From assembly GCF_003255815.1 (NCBI RefSeq), contig NC_037670.1:31064251-31128250 (forward strand): a stretch of DNA of 64,000 nucleotides, given 5' to 3'. How positions within the stretch are numbered: the first letter of the stretch is position 1; each line of letters opens with the position of its first letter. The notes below the pieces were generated by a model. That model was not told the origin of the DNA. It searched no databases and was given only the letters and a program-made list of their open reading frames with translations. Shown in pieces: positions 36,813 to 40,236 of this stretch. The position numbers and the translations under genes are program-made. Source of the stretch: Theropithecus gelada (taxonomy: Eukaryota > Chordata > Mammalia > Primates > Cercopithecidae).

Positions 36813-37356
36813 GCCGCCATCACAACAGCCTCCACCAACACAGCAGCAGCCACAGCAGTTTAGAAATGATAACAGACAGCAGTTCAATTCAGGTAGAGAC
36901 CAAGAAAGGTTTGGAAGAAGATCTTTCGGAAATAGGGTGGAAAATGACCGGGAACGGTATGGGAACCGTAATGATGATAGAGATAATAGTAACCGTGACA
37001 GGAGAGAGTGGGGAAGGAGGAGCCCTGACCGGGACAGGCACAGAGACTTGGAAGAGAGAAATAGACGCTCTAGTGGGCATCGAGACAGAGAGAGAGATTC
37101 TAGAGATAGAGAGTCTCGTAGAGAGAAGGAAGAAGCAAGAGGAAAGGAAAAGCCTGAGGTGACAGACAGGGCAGGTGGTAACAAAACCGTTGAACCTCCC
37201 ATTAGCCAAGTGGGAAATGTAGACACTGCTTCAGAACTTGAGAAGGGGGAGTCTGAGGCTGCAGTCCTAAAGCCTTCTGAAGAGTTACCTGCTGAGGCTA
37301 CCTCATCCGTTGAACCCGAAAAGGATTCTGGCTCAGCAGCAGAGGCTCCTCGTTAA
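670..37356 (+). CDS. SCAF4: SCAF4, SR-related CTD-associated factor 4 (spliced, 5'-partial)
   Basis: Nuclear protein that binds the Ser-phosphorylated C-terminal tail of RNA polymerase II and nascent RNA; with SCAF8 it is known to suppress early polyadenylation (established knowledge). Nineteen exons join in frame: 670-753, 1563-1607, 3125-3286, 4692-4827, 5152-5294, 5874-6050, 10877-11058, 11404-11506, 12969-13136, 13660-13745, 14787-14977, 15733-15833, 16250-16363, 17215-17371, 19673-19830, 22347-22512, 22601-22687, 22845-23036, 36383-37356. They total 3,426 nt, giving 1,141 residues plus TAA. All splice sites are GT-AG. The first coding exon (about 10 residues, from memory of human) is off the left edge. 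Domain order is CID, Gln/Pro/Ala-rich linker, RS domain, RRM, proline-rich, poly-Gln, charged tail. Human SCAF4 is about 1,147 residues, so this copy is full length and intact. Residue numbers in the exon entries assume 10 upstream residues. Confidence 0.97.
938..1103 (-). mobile_element. Alu fragment (monomer length)
   Basis: Antisense Alu sequence of about 165 bp in SCAF4 intron 2 (cagagtctcactgtgtcgcc to accatgcccagc). It is flanked by direct repeats TCAAAGCAGTTT at 926-937 and 1104-1115, so it looks like a monomeric or truncated insertion. Confidence 0.85.
1563..1607 (+). CDS. SCAF4: SCAF4 exon 3 (CID)
   Basis: Very short exon (45 nt, 15 codons), residues about 39-53, reading LYKHVVQIVEKFIKK, an amphipathic CID helix. 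Phase 0 at both ends, so skipping would keep the frame but delete a helix. Confidence 0.94.
1608..3124 (+). other. SCAF4 intron 3, with old L1-like remnant
   Basis: Intronic. Contains a 28-nt poly-A at about 2,190-2,216. About 2,280-2,690 resembles an old antisense L1 fragment (TTGTCTTCCATAAAGGG, then TTTCCACTACCACCAG). The rest is AT-rich with no recognisable gene. Confidence 0.5.
3125..3286 (+). CDS. SCAF4: SCAF4 exon 4 (CID core)
   Basis: 54 codons, residues about 54-107. Contains YVIDSIVRQSRH, the conserved CID helix that contacts the polymerase tail, followed by the FGPRFSKNI loop and an aromatic helix. Phase 0 at both ends; donor AAG|gtatag. Confidence 0.96.
3505..3757 (+). mobile_element. 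L1M-type 3' end fragment
   Basis: In SCAF4 intron 4. Matches the 3' end of old L1 elements as remembered: GTGGTTGCCAGGGACCAGGG, GTATTGTACACTTAAAATG and a terminal A-rich stretch. The remainder of intron 4 (3,758-4,691) is AT-rich with nothing else recognised. Confidence 0.55.
4692..4827 (+). CDS. SCAF4: SCAF4 exon 5 (end of CID)
   Basis: 136 nt, residues about 108-152 plus one base. Reads SKIVRVLNLWQKNGVF, the last CID helices with the conserved WQKNGVF turn, then a Ser/Ala/Asn linker. Ends in phase 1, splitting a Gly codon. Confidence 0.96.
5152..5294 (+). CDS. SCAF4: SCAF4 exon 6
   Basis: 143 nt, residues about 153-200. Low-complexity Ser/Pro/Val linker (SPPPPVKVSSEPP), then an amphipathic segment (DAFAAVAQLFQTTQGQQ). 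It completes the Gly codon begun in exon 5 and ends in phase 0. Confidence 0.95.
5295..5873 (+). other. SCAF4 intron 6
   Basis: AT-rich intronic sequence between exons 6 and 7. I see no gene, Alu or other repeat that I can name. An AUG-initiated frame here has no family features. Confidence 0.6.
5874..6050 (+). CDS. SCAF4: SCAF4 exon 7
   Basis: 59 codons, residues about 201-259, Gln-rich (LQQILQTFQQPPKPQ) and then a helical AQVQAITAQLK stretch. Phase 0 at both ends. The following intron 7 is 4.8 kb. Confidence 0.95.
6616..7040 (+). mobile_element. Old AluJ-like element split by an AT-rich expansion
   Basis: Left arm 6,616-6,732 (CTCATGCCTATAGTCCCAAC) and right arm 6,880-7,040 (GCTGAGGTGGGAGGATTGC) of one sense Alu in SCAF4 intron 7, separated by about 140 bp of AT/TG-rich sequence where the A-rich linker should be. 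Divergence from consensus suggests AluJ age. Confidence 0.75.
6733..6840. repeat. AT/TG microsatellite in the Alu linker
   Basis: Runs of TATATATGTGTGTG, TTTTTAATATATA and TATGTGTGTGTGCG between the two Alu arms, probably grown from the A-rich middle linker. Confidence 0.75.
7401..7716 (-). mobile_element. AluY-type element
   Basis: Complete antisense Alu in SCAF4 intron 7, poly-T tail at left, flanked by TAACAGTTTTC at 7,390-7,400 and 7,717-7,727. Low divergence and the TAGTTTTTTGTATTTTTAG arm suggest a young, Old World monkey type copy. Confidence 0.93.
8040..9160 (-). mobile_element. Old antisense L1, interrupted by an LTR
   Basis: 8,040-8,330 (TCCCTCTGGAATCTGTTTTA, TATACACTAAATTCCC) and 8,801-9,160 (GGAAAACTCTATACATTTC, TTGAATTTATAGGTAAATTT) read like the antisense of an L1 ORF2 to 3' region, with the LTR-like block between. 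Assigned by eye, family uncertain. Confidence 0.45.
8331..8800 (+). mobile_element. LTR-like element (ERVL/MaLR class) in SCAF4 intron 7
   Basis: Starts TGTATTAGTCAGGAGTTCC and ends TTAACCATCACA, with internal CTTCAACTGATTGATTGAGG and CACCTTCACAGCAACATC, a mammalian LTR family I recognise by sequence though not securely by name. It has TG...CA ends typical of an LTR and no coding region. Confidence 0.6.
9161..9620 (+). other. SCAF4 intron 7, unassigned
   Basis: AT-rich intronic DNA between an L1 remnant and an Alu; no gene or named repeat seen. Confidence 0.5.
9621..9939 (-). mobile_element. AluY-type element with poly-C in its tail
   Basis: Complete antisense Alu in SCAF4 intron 7, flanked by GAACTATT direct repeats. 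Its tail reads TTCTTTTTCTTCTTCTC and then an uninterrupted run of 18 C (9,639-9,656) before GATGGAGTCTCG. Confidence 0.93.
9940..10876 (+). other. SCAF4 intron 7, 3' part
   Basis: About 0.9 kb of AT-rich sequence before exon 8. A MIR-like stretch is possible at about 10,030-10,220 (TCTACCATTCACTGACTGTA and a sequence like TTTGTTTTCTTGTTGTAAAA). Nothing else is recognised. Confidence 0.45.
10877..11058 (+). CDS. SCAF4: SCAF4 exon 8
   Basis: 182 nt, residues about 260-319. Acidic start (LLDRFDYDDEPEAVEES), then an Ala/Pro low-complexity run ending PPPPQAP. The donor is TT|gttagt, and exon 9 supplies the last base of the Phe codon. Confidence 0.93.
11404..11506 (+). CDS. SCAF4: SCAF4 exon 9
   Basis: 103 nt, residues about 320-354. 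Gly/Met/Gln-rich (GFPGDGMQQPAYTQ, then MMGIQQDP). Begins in phase 2 and ends in phase 0 at CAG|gtacaa. This is one of the two shortest linker exons. Confidence 0.93.
11507..12170 (+). other. SCAF4 intron 9, 5' part
   Basis: Intronic DNA with no gene. A small tandem duplication, AAATTTGTTCCAGT, occurs at about 11,936-11,964. No named repeat. Confidence 0.5.
12171..12480 (-). mobile_element. AluY-type element (Old World monkey variants)
   Basis: Complete antisense Alu in SCAF4 intron 9 with a perfect-looking TSD, TACTTTCAT, at 12,162-12,170 and 12,481-12,489. GTGGCCGGATCTCAGCTC is a variant I associate with cercopithecoid AluY subfamilies. Confidence 0.94.
12481..12968 (+). other. SCAF4 intron 9, 3' part
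   Basis: AT-rich intronic sequence between the AluY and exon 10; no gene or named repeat seen. Confidence 0.5.
12969..13136 (+). CDS. SCAF4: SCAF4 exon 10
   Basis: 56 codons, residues about 355-410, proline-rich (VPLPPNGQMPGFGLLPTPP) and then Gln-rich. Phase 0 at both ends. The acceptor (TTTAAAAATGAAAG) has a poor pyrimidine tract close to the AG. Confidence 0.94.
13137..13659 (+). other. SCAF4 intron 10
   Basis: The reading frame of exon 10 stays open for about 155 nt past the donor, which would give a truncated Pro-rich protein if the intron were retained. No poly-A signal is close by, so I treat this as chance. Confidence 0.5.
13660..13745 (+). CDS. SCAF4: SCAF4 exon 11
   Basis: 86 nt, residues about 411-438. 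Reads EMEVEQPCIQDVKRH and then opens the RS domain (NRKSRSRSAS). Ends in phase 2, splitting an Arg codon. Confidence 0.94.
13928..14226 (+). mobile_element. AluY-type element (Old World monkey variants)
   Basis: Complete sense Alu in SCAF4 intron 11, GCCGGGCGCGGTGGCTCAAG to the poly-A, flanked by AACTACATCAT at 13,917-13,927 and 14,227-14,237. Variants include GGCTCAAGCC and GATCCGGCCACTG. Confidence 0.95.
14227..14786 (+). other. SCAF4 intron 11, 3' part
   Basis: AT-rich intronic DNA with a poly-T tract (about 14,701-14,714) upstream of the exon 12 acceptor; no gene. Confidence 0.5.
14787..14977 (+). CDS. SCAF4: SCAF4 exon 12 (RS domain)
   Basis: 191 nt, residues about 440-502. Dense Arg/Ser dipeptides (RRRSRSGSRSRRSRHRR) followed by an Arg/Glu/Asp/Lys tract, typical of SR-related splicing and transcription factors. 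Ends in phase 1 at GCAAGTG|gtaact. Confidence 0.96.
14978..15732 (+). other. SCAF4 intron 12
   Basis: 755 nt, no Alu and no repeat I can name; AT-rich. Confidence 0.55.
15733..15833 (+). CDS. SCAF4: SCAF4 exon 13 (RRM, RNP2)
   Basis: 101 nt, residues about 503-536. Contains TTLWVGQLDKR, the RNP2 strand of an RNA-recognition motif, and the first RRM helix (QQDVASLLEEFG). Ends in phase 0 with a strong donor, AAT|gtgagt. Confidence 0.96.
15834..16249 (+). other. SCAF4 intron 13
   Basis: 416 nt. A local imperfect tandem duplication around 15,980-16,030 (TATTTAACATTTCTTAGAAT and TATTTAACATTTCTTGGATA). About 15,890-15,990 resembles a MIR fragment (TTATAATTTGCCCAGGTTTA). No gene. Confidence 0.5.
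16250..16363 (+). CDS. SCAF4: SCAF4 exon 14 (RRM, RNP1)
   Basis: 38 codons, residues about 537-574. GCAYIVMVHRQDAYRALQKL is the RNP1-type strand and second helix of the RRM. Phase 0 at both ends. The acceptor (ATGTTTTGGAGCAG) is pyrimidine-poor. Confidence 0.96.
16364..17214 (+). other. SCAF4 intron 14
   Basis: 851 nt without a recognisable repeat or gene. The exon 15 acceptor region lies at its 3' end, with a T-rich tract at about 17,166-17,195 and a CACTAAT branch-point-like motif. Confidence 0.5.
17215..17371 (+). CDS. SCAF4: SCAF4 exon 15 (end of RRM)
   Basis: 157 nt, residues about 575-626. Finishes the RRM (IAWALNKGIKADYKQYWD) and continues into GVTYIPWDKVKPEEL, a conserved extension of the SCAF4/SCAF8 family. 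The acceptor is GAATGAAATAG, with the T-rich tract lying upstream of a likely CACTAAT branch point. Confidence 0.96.
17665..17956 (-). mobile_element. Alu element (AluS-like)
   Basis: Antisense Alu in SCAF4 intron 15, from TTTTTTTGAGATGGAGTCTC to TGCACCCAGC, moderately diverged and with a small deletion near its head. Confidence 0.9.
18201..18508 (-). mobile_element. Alu element (AluS-like)
   Basis: Antisense Alu in SCAF4 intron 15, from a TTTTGTTGTTGTGTTTTG tail to ACCATGCTTGTCC. It lies 38 bp from an oppositely oriented Alu. Confidence 0.9.
18547..18847 (+). mobile_element. Alu element (AluS-like)
   Basis: Sense Alu in SCAF4 intron 15 (GGCCAGGCACAGTGGCTCAT to CTCAAAAAATAAAAATAA), flanked by the direct repeat AAAGGAAGCTTCAA on both sides. 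Forms an inverted pair with the Alu just upstream. Confidence 0.92.
18970..19095. mobile_element. L2-like fragment
   Basis: Matches the recognisable L2 motif: AGGGCCTACTATGTGCCAGA, then a run like GCAGGCTCTGG and GGAGCTCATGGTCCAGTGG. Old and diverged. Confidence 0.5.
19290..19510 (+). mobile_element. MIR element
   Basis: Sense MIR: AAGAACATGGACTCTAGAAC, GATCTTGGGCAAGCTGTC, TTTGTAAAATGGGAATAATA and CAGTGCCTGGCACACAGTG follow the MIR consensus order. Confidence 0.8.
19673..19830 (+). CDS. SCAF4: SCAF4 exon 16
   Basis: 158 nt, residues about 627-679. WKGIPKKPENEVAQ, then a Pro/Val/Ile low-complexity run (PKPLPVPVPPIPVPAP). Ends in phase 0 at CAG|gtgagg. Confidence 0.95.
19984..20283 (-). mobile_element. 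Alu element (AluS/J-like)
   Basis: Antisense Alu in SCAF4 intron 16 (GGAGACAGAGTCTCTCTCTG to CACAGTGCCTGGCC), moderately diverged. Confidence 0.9.
20640..20815 (+). mobile_element. MIR fragment
   Basis: Sense MIR-like order: ACTGGGTTTAATTCTCAACT, TTCAGTTTCCTATTTGTAAA, GGGTTAAATGAGATAATATG. Diverged. Confidence 0.6.
21178..21490. mobile_element. hAT-Charlie MITE (MER1-like)
   Basis: In SCAF4 intron 16. GGTCCCCAACCTTTCCGGCA, CACCTCAGATCATGAGGCAT and TTCCTAACAGGCCATAGACT match a non-autonomous hAT family with CAGNGGTCCCCAACC-type ends. The right terminal repeat is eroded. Family name from memory. Confidence 0.65.
21515..21715 (-). mobile_element. MIR element
   Basis: Antisense MIR: CTAACATTTGTTGGGTATTT, ATTAACTCATTTAATCTGCA, CTCAAGGTCACACAGCTACT and GGCTCCAGGACCTGTGATCT in consensus order. 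Confidence 0.8.
21854..22158 (-). mobile_element. Alu element (AluS-like)
   Basis: Antisense Alu in SCAF4 intron 16 with a TTTC-rich tail, flanked by the direct repeat CTTTGATTTCT. Ends TCGCACCTGGCC about 190 bp before exon 17. Confidence 0.93.
22347..22512 (+). CDS. SCAF4: SCAF4 exon 17
   Basis: 166 nt, residues about 680-734. Proline-rich (VPPHQPGPPVV, then GVPPPPPPPPFLRPGFN), a likely ligand for SH3 or WW type modules. Ends in phase 1. Confidence 0.95.
22601..22687 (+). CDS. SCAF4: SCAF4 exon 18
   Basis: 87 nt, residues about 735-763. Proline-rich (FLPPGPPPPITPPVSIPPP). Intron 17 before it is only 88 nt and intron 18 after it is 157 nt. The exon length is a multiple of three, so skipping would keep the frame. 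Confidence 0.94.
22845..23036 (+). CDS. SCAF4: SCAF4 exon 19
   Basis: 192 nt, residues about 764-827. Reads TIAGINEDTTKDLSIGNP and ends PVTQPVSLLG. Strong donor G|gtaagt before the 13.3 kb intron 19. Reading on through the donor, the frame stays open for only about 65 nt, to a TAG near 23,105. Confidence 0.95.
23037..25708 (+). other. SCAF4 intron 19, first part
   Basis: No exon recognised. C-rich run at 23,071-23,100, a (CA)n microsatellite at about 24,450-24,468, an AATAAA at about 24,052, and a weak MIR-like stretch at 25,437-25,590 (TTTTCTCATCTGTAAAGGGG). Mostly free of young repeats. Confidence 0.55.
24450..24468. repeat. (CA)n microsatellite
   Basis: About nine CA units in SCAF4 intron 19. 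Confidence 0.8.
25709..25950 (-). mobile_element. Alu element, internally deleted
   Basis: Antisense Alu in SCAF4 intron 19. It runs normally to GATCTCTTGACCTCGTGAG and then jumps to CGACTGCATCCAGCC, lacking about 45 bp near its head. Confidence 0.88.
25951..29100 (+). other. SCAF4 intron 19, repeat-poor block with candidate poly-A site
   Basis: About 3.1 kb with no Alu, L1 or LTR that I can identify; AT-rich, no open frame of note. It includes the candidate polyadenylation site at 26,714. It could be unique intron, or partly the 3' UTR of a short SCAF4 transcript. Confidence 0.5.
26714..26752 (+). terminator. Candidate intronic polyadenylation site in SCAF4
   Basis: AATAAA at 26,714-26,719, then a GT-rich element (TGTTTGTTTGTGTT, 26,738-26,752) about 20-30 nt downstream. 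Five TGTA motifs, the binding core of cleavage factor Im, lie in the 100 nt upstream. All standard parts of a strong mammalian poly-A site are present. Use in vivo is inferred. Confidence 0.5.
29110..29230. mobile_element. L2-like fragment
   Basis: In SCAF4 intron 19: CATTGTGTGCCAGGCACCCT, TCTAGGTACTGGAAATACCA and a TGAACAAAACCTGTCTTTCT run match the known L2 3' motif. Confidence 0.6.
29520..30120. mobile_element. Old interspersed repeat, family not assigned
   Basis: In SCAF4 intron 19: TGGTTAGAGTCTGAATATAT, GAGTCAAGAATGACTCAAGT and GAGCAACTGGTAGATGTAAT follow a motif order I recognise as recurring across mammalian genomes, but I cannot name the family. A shorter related piece is at about 60,955-61,020. 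Confidence 0.4.
30130..30370 (-). mobile_element. MIR element
   Basis: Antisense MIR-like order in SCAF4 intron 19: CATTTTATAGATGGGGAAAC, GGAGGGTCATGTAGCTACAA, TGACCACTATCTATACTG. Confidence 0.65.
31015..31440 (+). mobile_element. L1M-type 3' end
   Basis: Sense 3' UTR of an old L1 in SCAF4 intron 19: ATTCATGTAATGGAATATTA, CATGGATGAACCTTGAGAAG, TTTTATGATTCCATTTATAC, GTGGTTGCTTGGGGCTAGGA and CATTGAATTGTACATTTATG in the expected order. Confidence 0.75.
31441..32560 (+). other. SCAF4 intron 19, diverged repeat-like DNA
   Basis: No exon seen. Old repeat remnants are likely (an L2 3'-end-like piece at 32,080-32,150, CTGTCTCCCTGACTGCATAC). Frames on both strands lack any domain. Confidence 0.4.
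32560..33200 (+). mobile_element. L2-like remnant
   Basis: In SCAF4 intron 19: AATTCCTTGGTTTTCTGCAC, a GGTCGAAGTCCAGGTTCCTC run, CATAGGGCCTCTGAATTGCC and TTGAGATCCAATTCAGACAC match the L2 3'-region order (… aaatccaaactcctt … tacaaggccct …). Strongly diverged. Confidence 0.5.
33201..36382 (+). other. SCAF4 intron 19, last part
   Basis: AT-rich, no exon identified. A MIR remnant lies at about 34,795-34,930 (CCATTTTATAAGCCAGAATG). The exon 20 acceptor follows TTTTTATTTTTGTCGTCTTTTAG-type sequence. No other repeat is named. Confidence 0.45.
34795..34930 (-). mobile_element. MIR fragment
   Basis: Antisense MIR-like: GTGGCAGGTATTATTACTAT, GCCCATTTTATAAGCCAGAA, GAGGCACATGTCCGAG. Confidence 0.6.
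36383..37356 (+). CDS. SCAF4: SCAF4 exon 20, last coding exon
   Basis: 323 codons plus TAA (37354-37356). Starts TQGVAPGPVIGLQAP, then a Pro/Met/His/Gly-rich RNA-binding-like region (PPPHLQRFPLMPPRP), a double poly-Gln/Pro tract at about 36,717-36,858, an Arg/Asp/Asn-rich segment (RNDNRQQFNSGRDQERFG), RD/RE repeats and an acidic Ser/Glu C-terminus ending SGSAAEAPR. The frame is uninterrupted. Confidence 0.97.
36717..36858 (+). repeat. SCAF4: CAG/CAA poly-Gln and CCG poly-Pro coding tract
   Basis: Within SCAF4 exon 20, CAG/CAA codons encode one run of 9 Gln and a second of 12 Gln, separated by Pro/Gln dipeptides and followed by PPPSQQPPPTQQQ. The CAG-rich repetition keeps other frames open as well (Ser- or Ala-rich readings, and an antisense Leu- or Cys-rich reading). 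The interrupting CAA and CCG codons should slow repeat expansion. Confidence 0.95.
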
Positions 37357-37720
37357 GAGACTGGAATTCGTGAAAATGTGACAGTGACACTTCCTGGAGT
37401 GTAGAGCTTGAGGTGTACAGATGCTGTATTATATCCGCTCCCGCTGTACTGCAGCCCCGCGCCAGCTGGTGGGGAACTGTAAGCAATTTGATTGCTTCCC
37501 TTCTATTTAAAAATAGCCACAAAATAACAAAAAATACTGAAAATATGAATAAATATTACCCTTTTTGCTGTAACTTTTTAAAAGTTTTGACTTTAAAAAG
37601 TTTACAAATCGTAATTAGAAGTGCTCTCTATTTTTTTTTTTTTTAATTTAAGACAAGGTAACGGTGAAAGCTCCTCAAAACAATAGGGATGTTTTTAATA
37701 AACTCTATTTTCGTAACAAA
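37357..37720 (+). other. SCAF4: SCAF4 3' UTR
   Basis: Short 3' UTR from the TAA to the probable cleavage site. It holds AATAAA hexamers at about 37,548 and at 37,697-37,702; the second has a TG-rich downstream element (AATGTGTGCT) and is the better candidate. Its position agrees with the known human spacing of about 2.07 kb between SCAF4 and SOD1 ends. The exact end is inferred. Confidence 0.75.
37697..37702 (+). terminator. SCAF4: SCAF4 polyadenylation signal AATAAA
   Basis: AATAAA about 340 nt after the stop codon, followed about 30 nt later by a GT-rich element. Cleavage is expected near 37,715-37,725. Confidence 0.75.
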
Positions 37721-39785
37721 CTTTAATGTGTGCTATTCTTCCTACACTGCATTAAGGTGGAAAAGGATTGTTCACCATCAAAGTTTGAGCTGTTAATACT
37801 GTATTGGAGTCTAAATTAGACTTATTTGATGAAAATCGACATTTTATGTAGTTATTCTCACTTTCATATGTAATACTTTTGAATTTTAGTGTTTCAGTCA
37901 TAAGGTAAAGGTTAGTTGTTTTAATGTCAATTGAAAAGCTGTGTTTGCAATTCAATCGAGGTTTTTTTTTTTGTTCCCACATTGGCTTTGTGGTATATGT
38001 TGCCCTAATTAATTTGTAAGATTTTGCTGGGGGAAAAGTTAATTCCAGTGTTACATGTTGTACTATAAATTATCTGACTGCCTGGGTATTACGTTAGAAG
38101 GTTGCATGTGTGTGTGTGTTGTTTCTTTTTTTTTCCCAACCATCCCACTGAATTTTTCAAAAGGGTAAAAGAATCAAGGTTAACATTTGCAACCTAAAAG
38201 CTTTTTGTTGTGTTTGAGGACTTCAGTGCAACCTATTGTTTCCTTATATAAGCCTTGCCTATTGCCTTTCTTTACCAGTTTTTTAATTCCCCTGCTGGGC
38301 AGAGGTAAACTGAACTTTTCCCCCACATACACTTTTTTTCTTTTGCTTAAAGTTGGTGGGTTAACTAGAAAAAATTGTTGTAGGTTATCCAAGAATTACA
38401 TGAAGACATCCAAAGCCAAGTCAAGCCTTTATCTGAAATTGCAGGAAATCCAGTGCCAAGACCTGATGTCACACTATCCAAATATTTATGGCCTTCAAGT
38501 TGTTTTGAATTACTTTTTTAAACTCCTGGTTTCAGTATGCTTAGCAGTTAACTTTGTCTTTGCCGTCATCCTCAGGCAAAGCTGCTTTATTACTCTGGTT
38601 TTTAAATAATACTCAGCAGCAAGGCCTTTGGTTTGATGGGGAGAATATATCTAGGGCAATGTCCTTATATTCCTGCCTTTAGAAAATGAGAGAAAATTGT
38701 TGTATCTGTAAATTTAAATTATAAAACTTGTCCTTAATTTTACACTGGCCCAAAAAAAAGTCCTAACAAATGGCTTCTGGAAGAAAACGTGATTACTCAA
38801 CATCCAGACTTGAAGGACTTACAGCCTGTATTTCCAACTTAAAGTATTAAGAGCATCCTATATGCACATGAGATGACTACTCCTAACTGGTAGCGTGATT
38901 ATATTTGAAGTTTGAAAGGCGTGAGTCTCTAATTCTTAAGAGTTATTCCACATAGGCAACAAACTACATTAGGGAAATGGGTTAAATACTGTTTTTTAAA
39001 CATTACCGAGATTTAAAGAATGGTGGTTTTAACCACTTACTGTAAGCATATTGTTCTTTAACATAATTTTAAAACTTTGGAAACACCACAGATTTGTCTT
39101 CCCAATTTAGCTTTTCCTCTCCTACATTTGATAAAGTACGTATTTATGAACAGATTGTCACTTACTCATGGTTTATCAGAAATATTCTACAATTTACAAT
39201 TTCCAATTGAATAGTCAAACCTGAGTTAGGTTAACATTTAAAAGCATTCTCTCTCAGGTACGTAAATACATTGAGAGAAAGTGACTCATTTCACTAATTC
39301 GGTGTGTAAATTAATAAACAGCCAGAACCCACAGTCAAACATTTCCTTGGTTCTATCTTCCAATGGTATAGATTTCTTTAAAGGGCTAATCTGTTAAGTA
39401 GGTTGTGCCAACGTCCACCCTTGAATGTACAATTTGTGCCATTCTGGCAGGTAGATAATCTTATTAGCTAGCTGAGGCTGTAATTTGCCTTTTAAACTCA
39501 CTAAAAGTTATCAAATGGCTCTCTTACACCATAACGTCTTTTTAAAATGAGGTACTTTATGAATCAAAATGCTAAAATGACTAAGCAAGAACATTTCCCT
39601 AAAGCTTTCAAAGGACAGCCTGTTGTCTAAGCAGAGTTGTGTTCGTATTAGCTAAAAGACCTGCTGTTTTAAAAGTATGCATTTTGATGATCTCAAAACA
39701 CTTTCAAAGTAAAATGCTATCACTGTTAGTATTACTAAATCTGTTCCGCTGAAGCTGTTTATATAAATAAGTATCAGAGCTAATT
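37721..39785. other. Intergenic gap between convergent SCAF4 and SOD1
   Basis: About 2.07 kb between the two predicted poly-A ends. No Alu, L1 or LTR is recognised and no convincing gene; a short (TG)n run sits at 38,106-38,120. Transcription from both sides must terminate here or overlap. A longer SCAF4 3' UTR cannot be excluded. Confidence 0.6.
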
Positions 39786-39838
39786 TAGTTTGAACTTGGA
39801 TTCTTTTAATAGGCTCAAAATGAGTGCCATACAGGGTT

Positions 39839-39844
39839 TTTATT
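39839..39844 (-). terminator. SOD1: SOD1 distal polyadenylation signal
   Basis: AATAAA on the - strand in the context GTGAATAAAAACCC, the conserved distal SOD1 signal. Confidence 0.88.
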
Positions 39845-40045
39845 CACAGGCTTGAATGAGAATTGAAGAAATTCTGACAAGTTTAATACCCATCTGTGAT
39901 TAAGTCTGGCAAAATACAGGTCATTGAAACAGACATTTTAATTGAGTTTTATAAAACTATACAAATCTTCCAGGTGATCATCAACCAGTTTCTCATTACA
40001 GGTACTAAGCAAACGTCACACAATTACACTTTTAAGATTACAGTG

Positions 40046-40051
40046 TTTAAT
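40046..40051 (-). terminator. SOD1: SOD1 candidate proximal polyadenylation signal
   Basis: ATTAAA on the - strand in the context AACATTAAACAC, about 80 nt after the stop codon; a plausible source of a short mRNA. Confidence 0.55.
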
Positions 40052-40128
40052 GTTTATCAAGATACATTTCTACAGCTAGCAGGATAACAGATGAGTTAAT
40101 GGGCCTCAGACTACATCCAAGGGAATGT

Positions 40129-40236
40129 TTATTGGGCGATCCCAATTACACCACAAGCCAGACGACCTCCAGCGTTTCCTGTCTTTTTACTTTCTTCATT
40201 TCCACCTTTGCCCAAGTCATCTGCTTTTTCATGGAC
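40129..40236 (-). CDS. SOD1: SOD1 exon 5
   Basis: 35 codons plus TAA, VHEKADDLGKGGNEES to RLACGVIGIAQ. Carries the last copper ligand His120, the electrostatic loop, Arg143 and Cys146. Confidence 0.97.
   Translation of the reverse strand, partial: VHEKADDLGKGGNEESKKTGNAGGRLACGVIGIAQ

Larger units (their letters stand above)
39786..40128 (-). other. SOD1: SOD1 3' UTR
   Basis: From the stop codon towards lower coordinates. It matches the human SOD1 3' UTR as I remember it (ACATTCCCTTGGATGTAGTC, then CATTCAAGCCTGTGAATAAA). Three signals: ATTAAA at 40,046-40,051 and 39,882-39,887, and the canonical AATAAA at 39,839-39,844. Alternative use fits the two known SOD1 mRNA sizes (about 0.7 and 0.9 kb). 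Confidence 0.85.

Noticed and set aside
36600..37226. 208-codon antisense frame (and 177-codon sense frame) over SCAF4 exon 20
   Set aside because: Long Cys-, Leu- or Ser-rich readings produced by the CAG/CCG repeat and the Arg-rich codons in shifted frames; no independent coding evidence.
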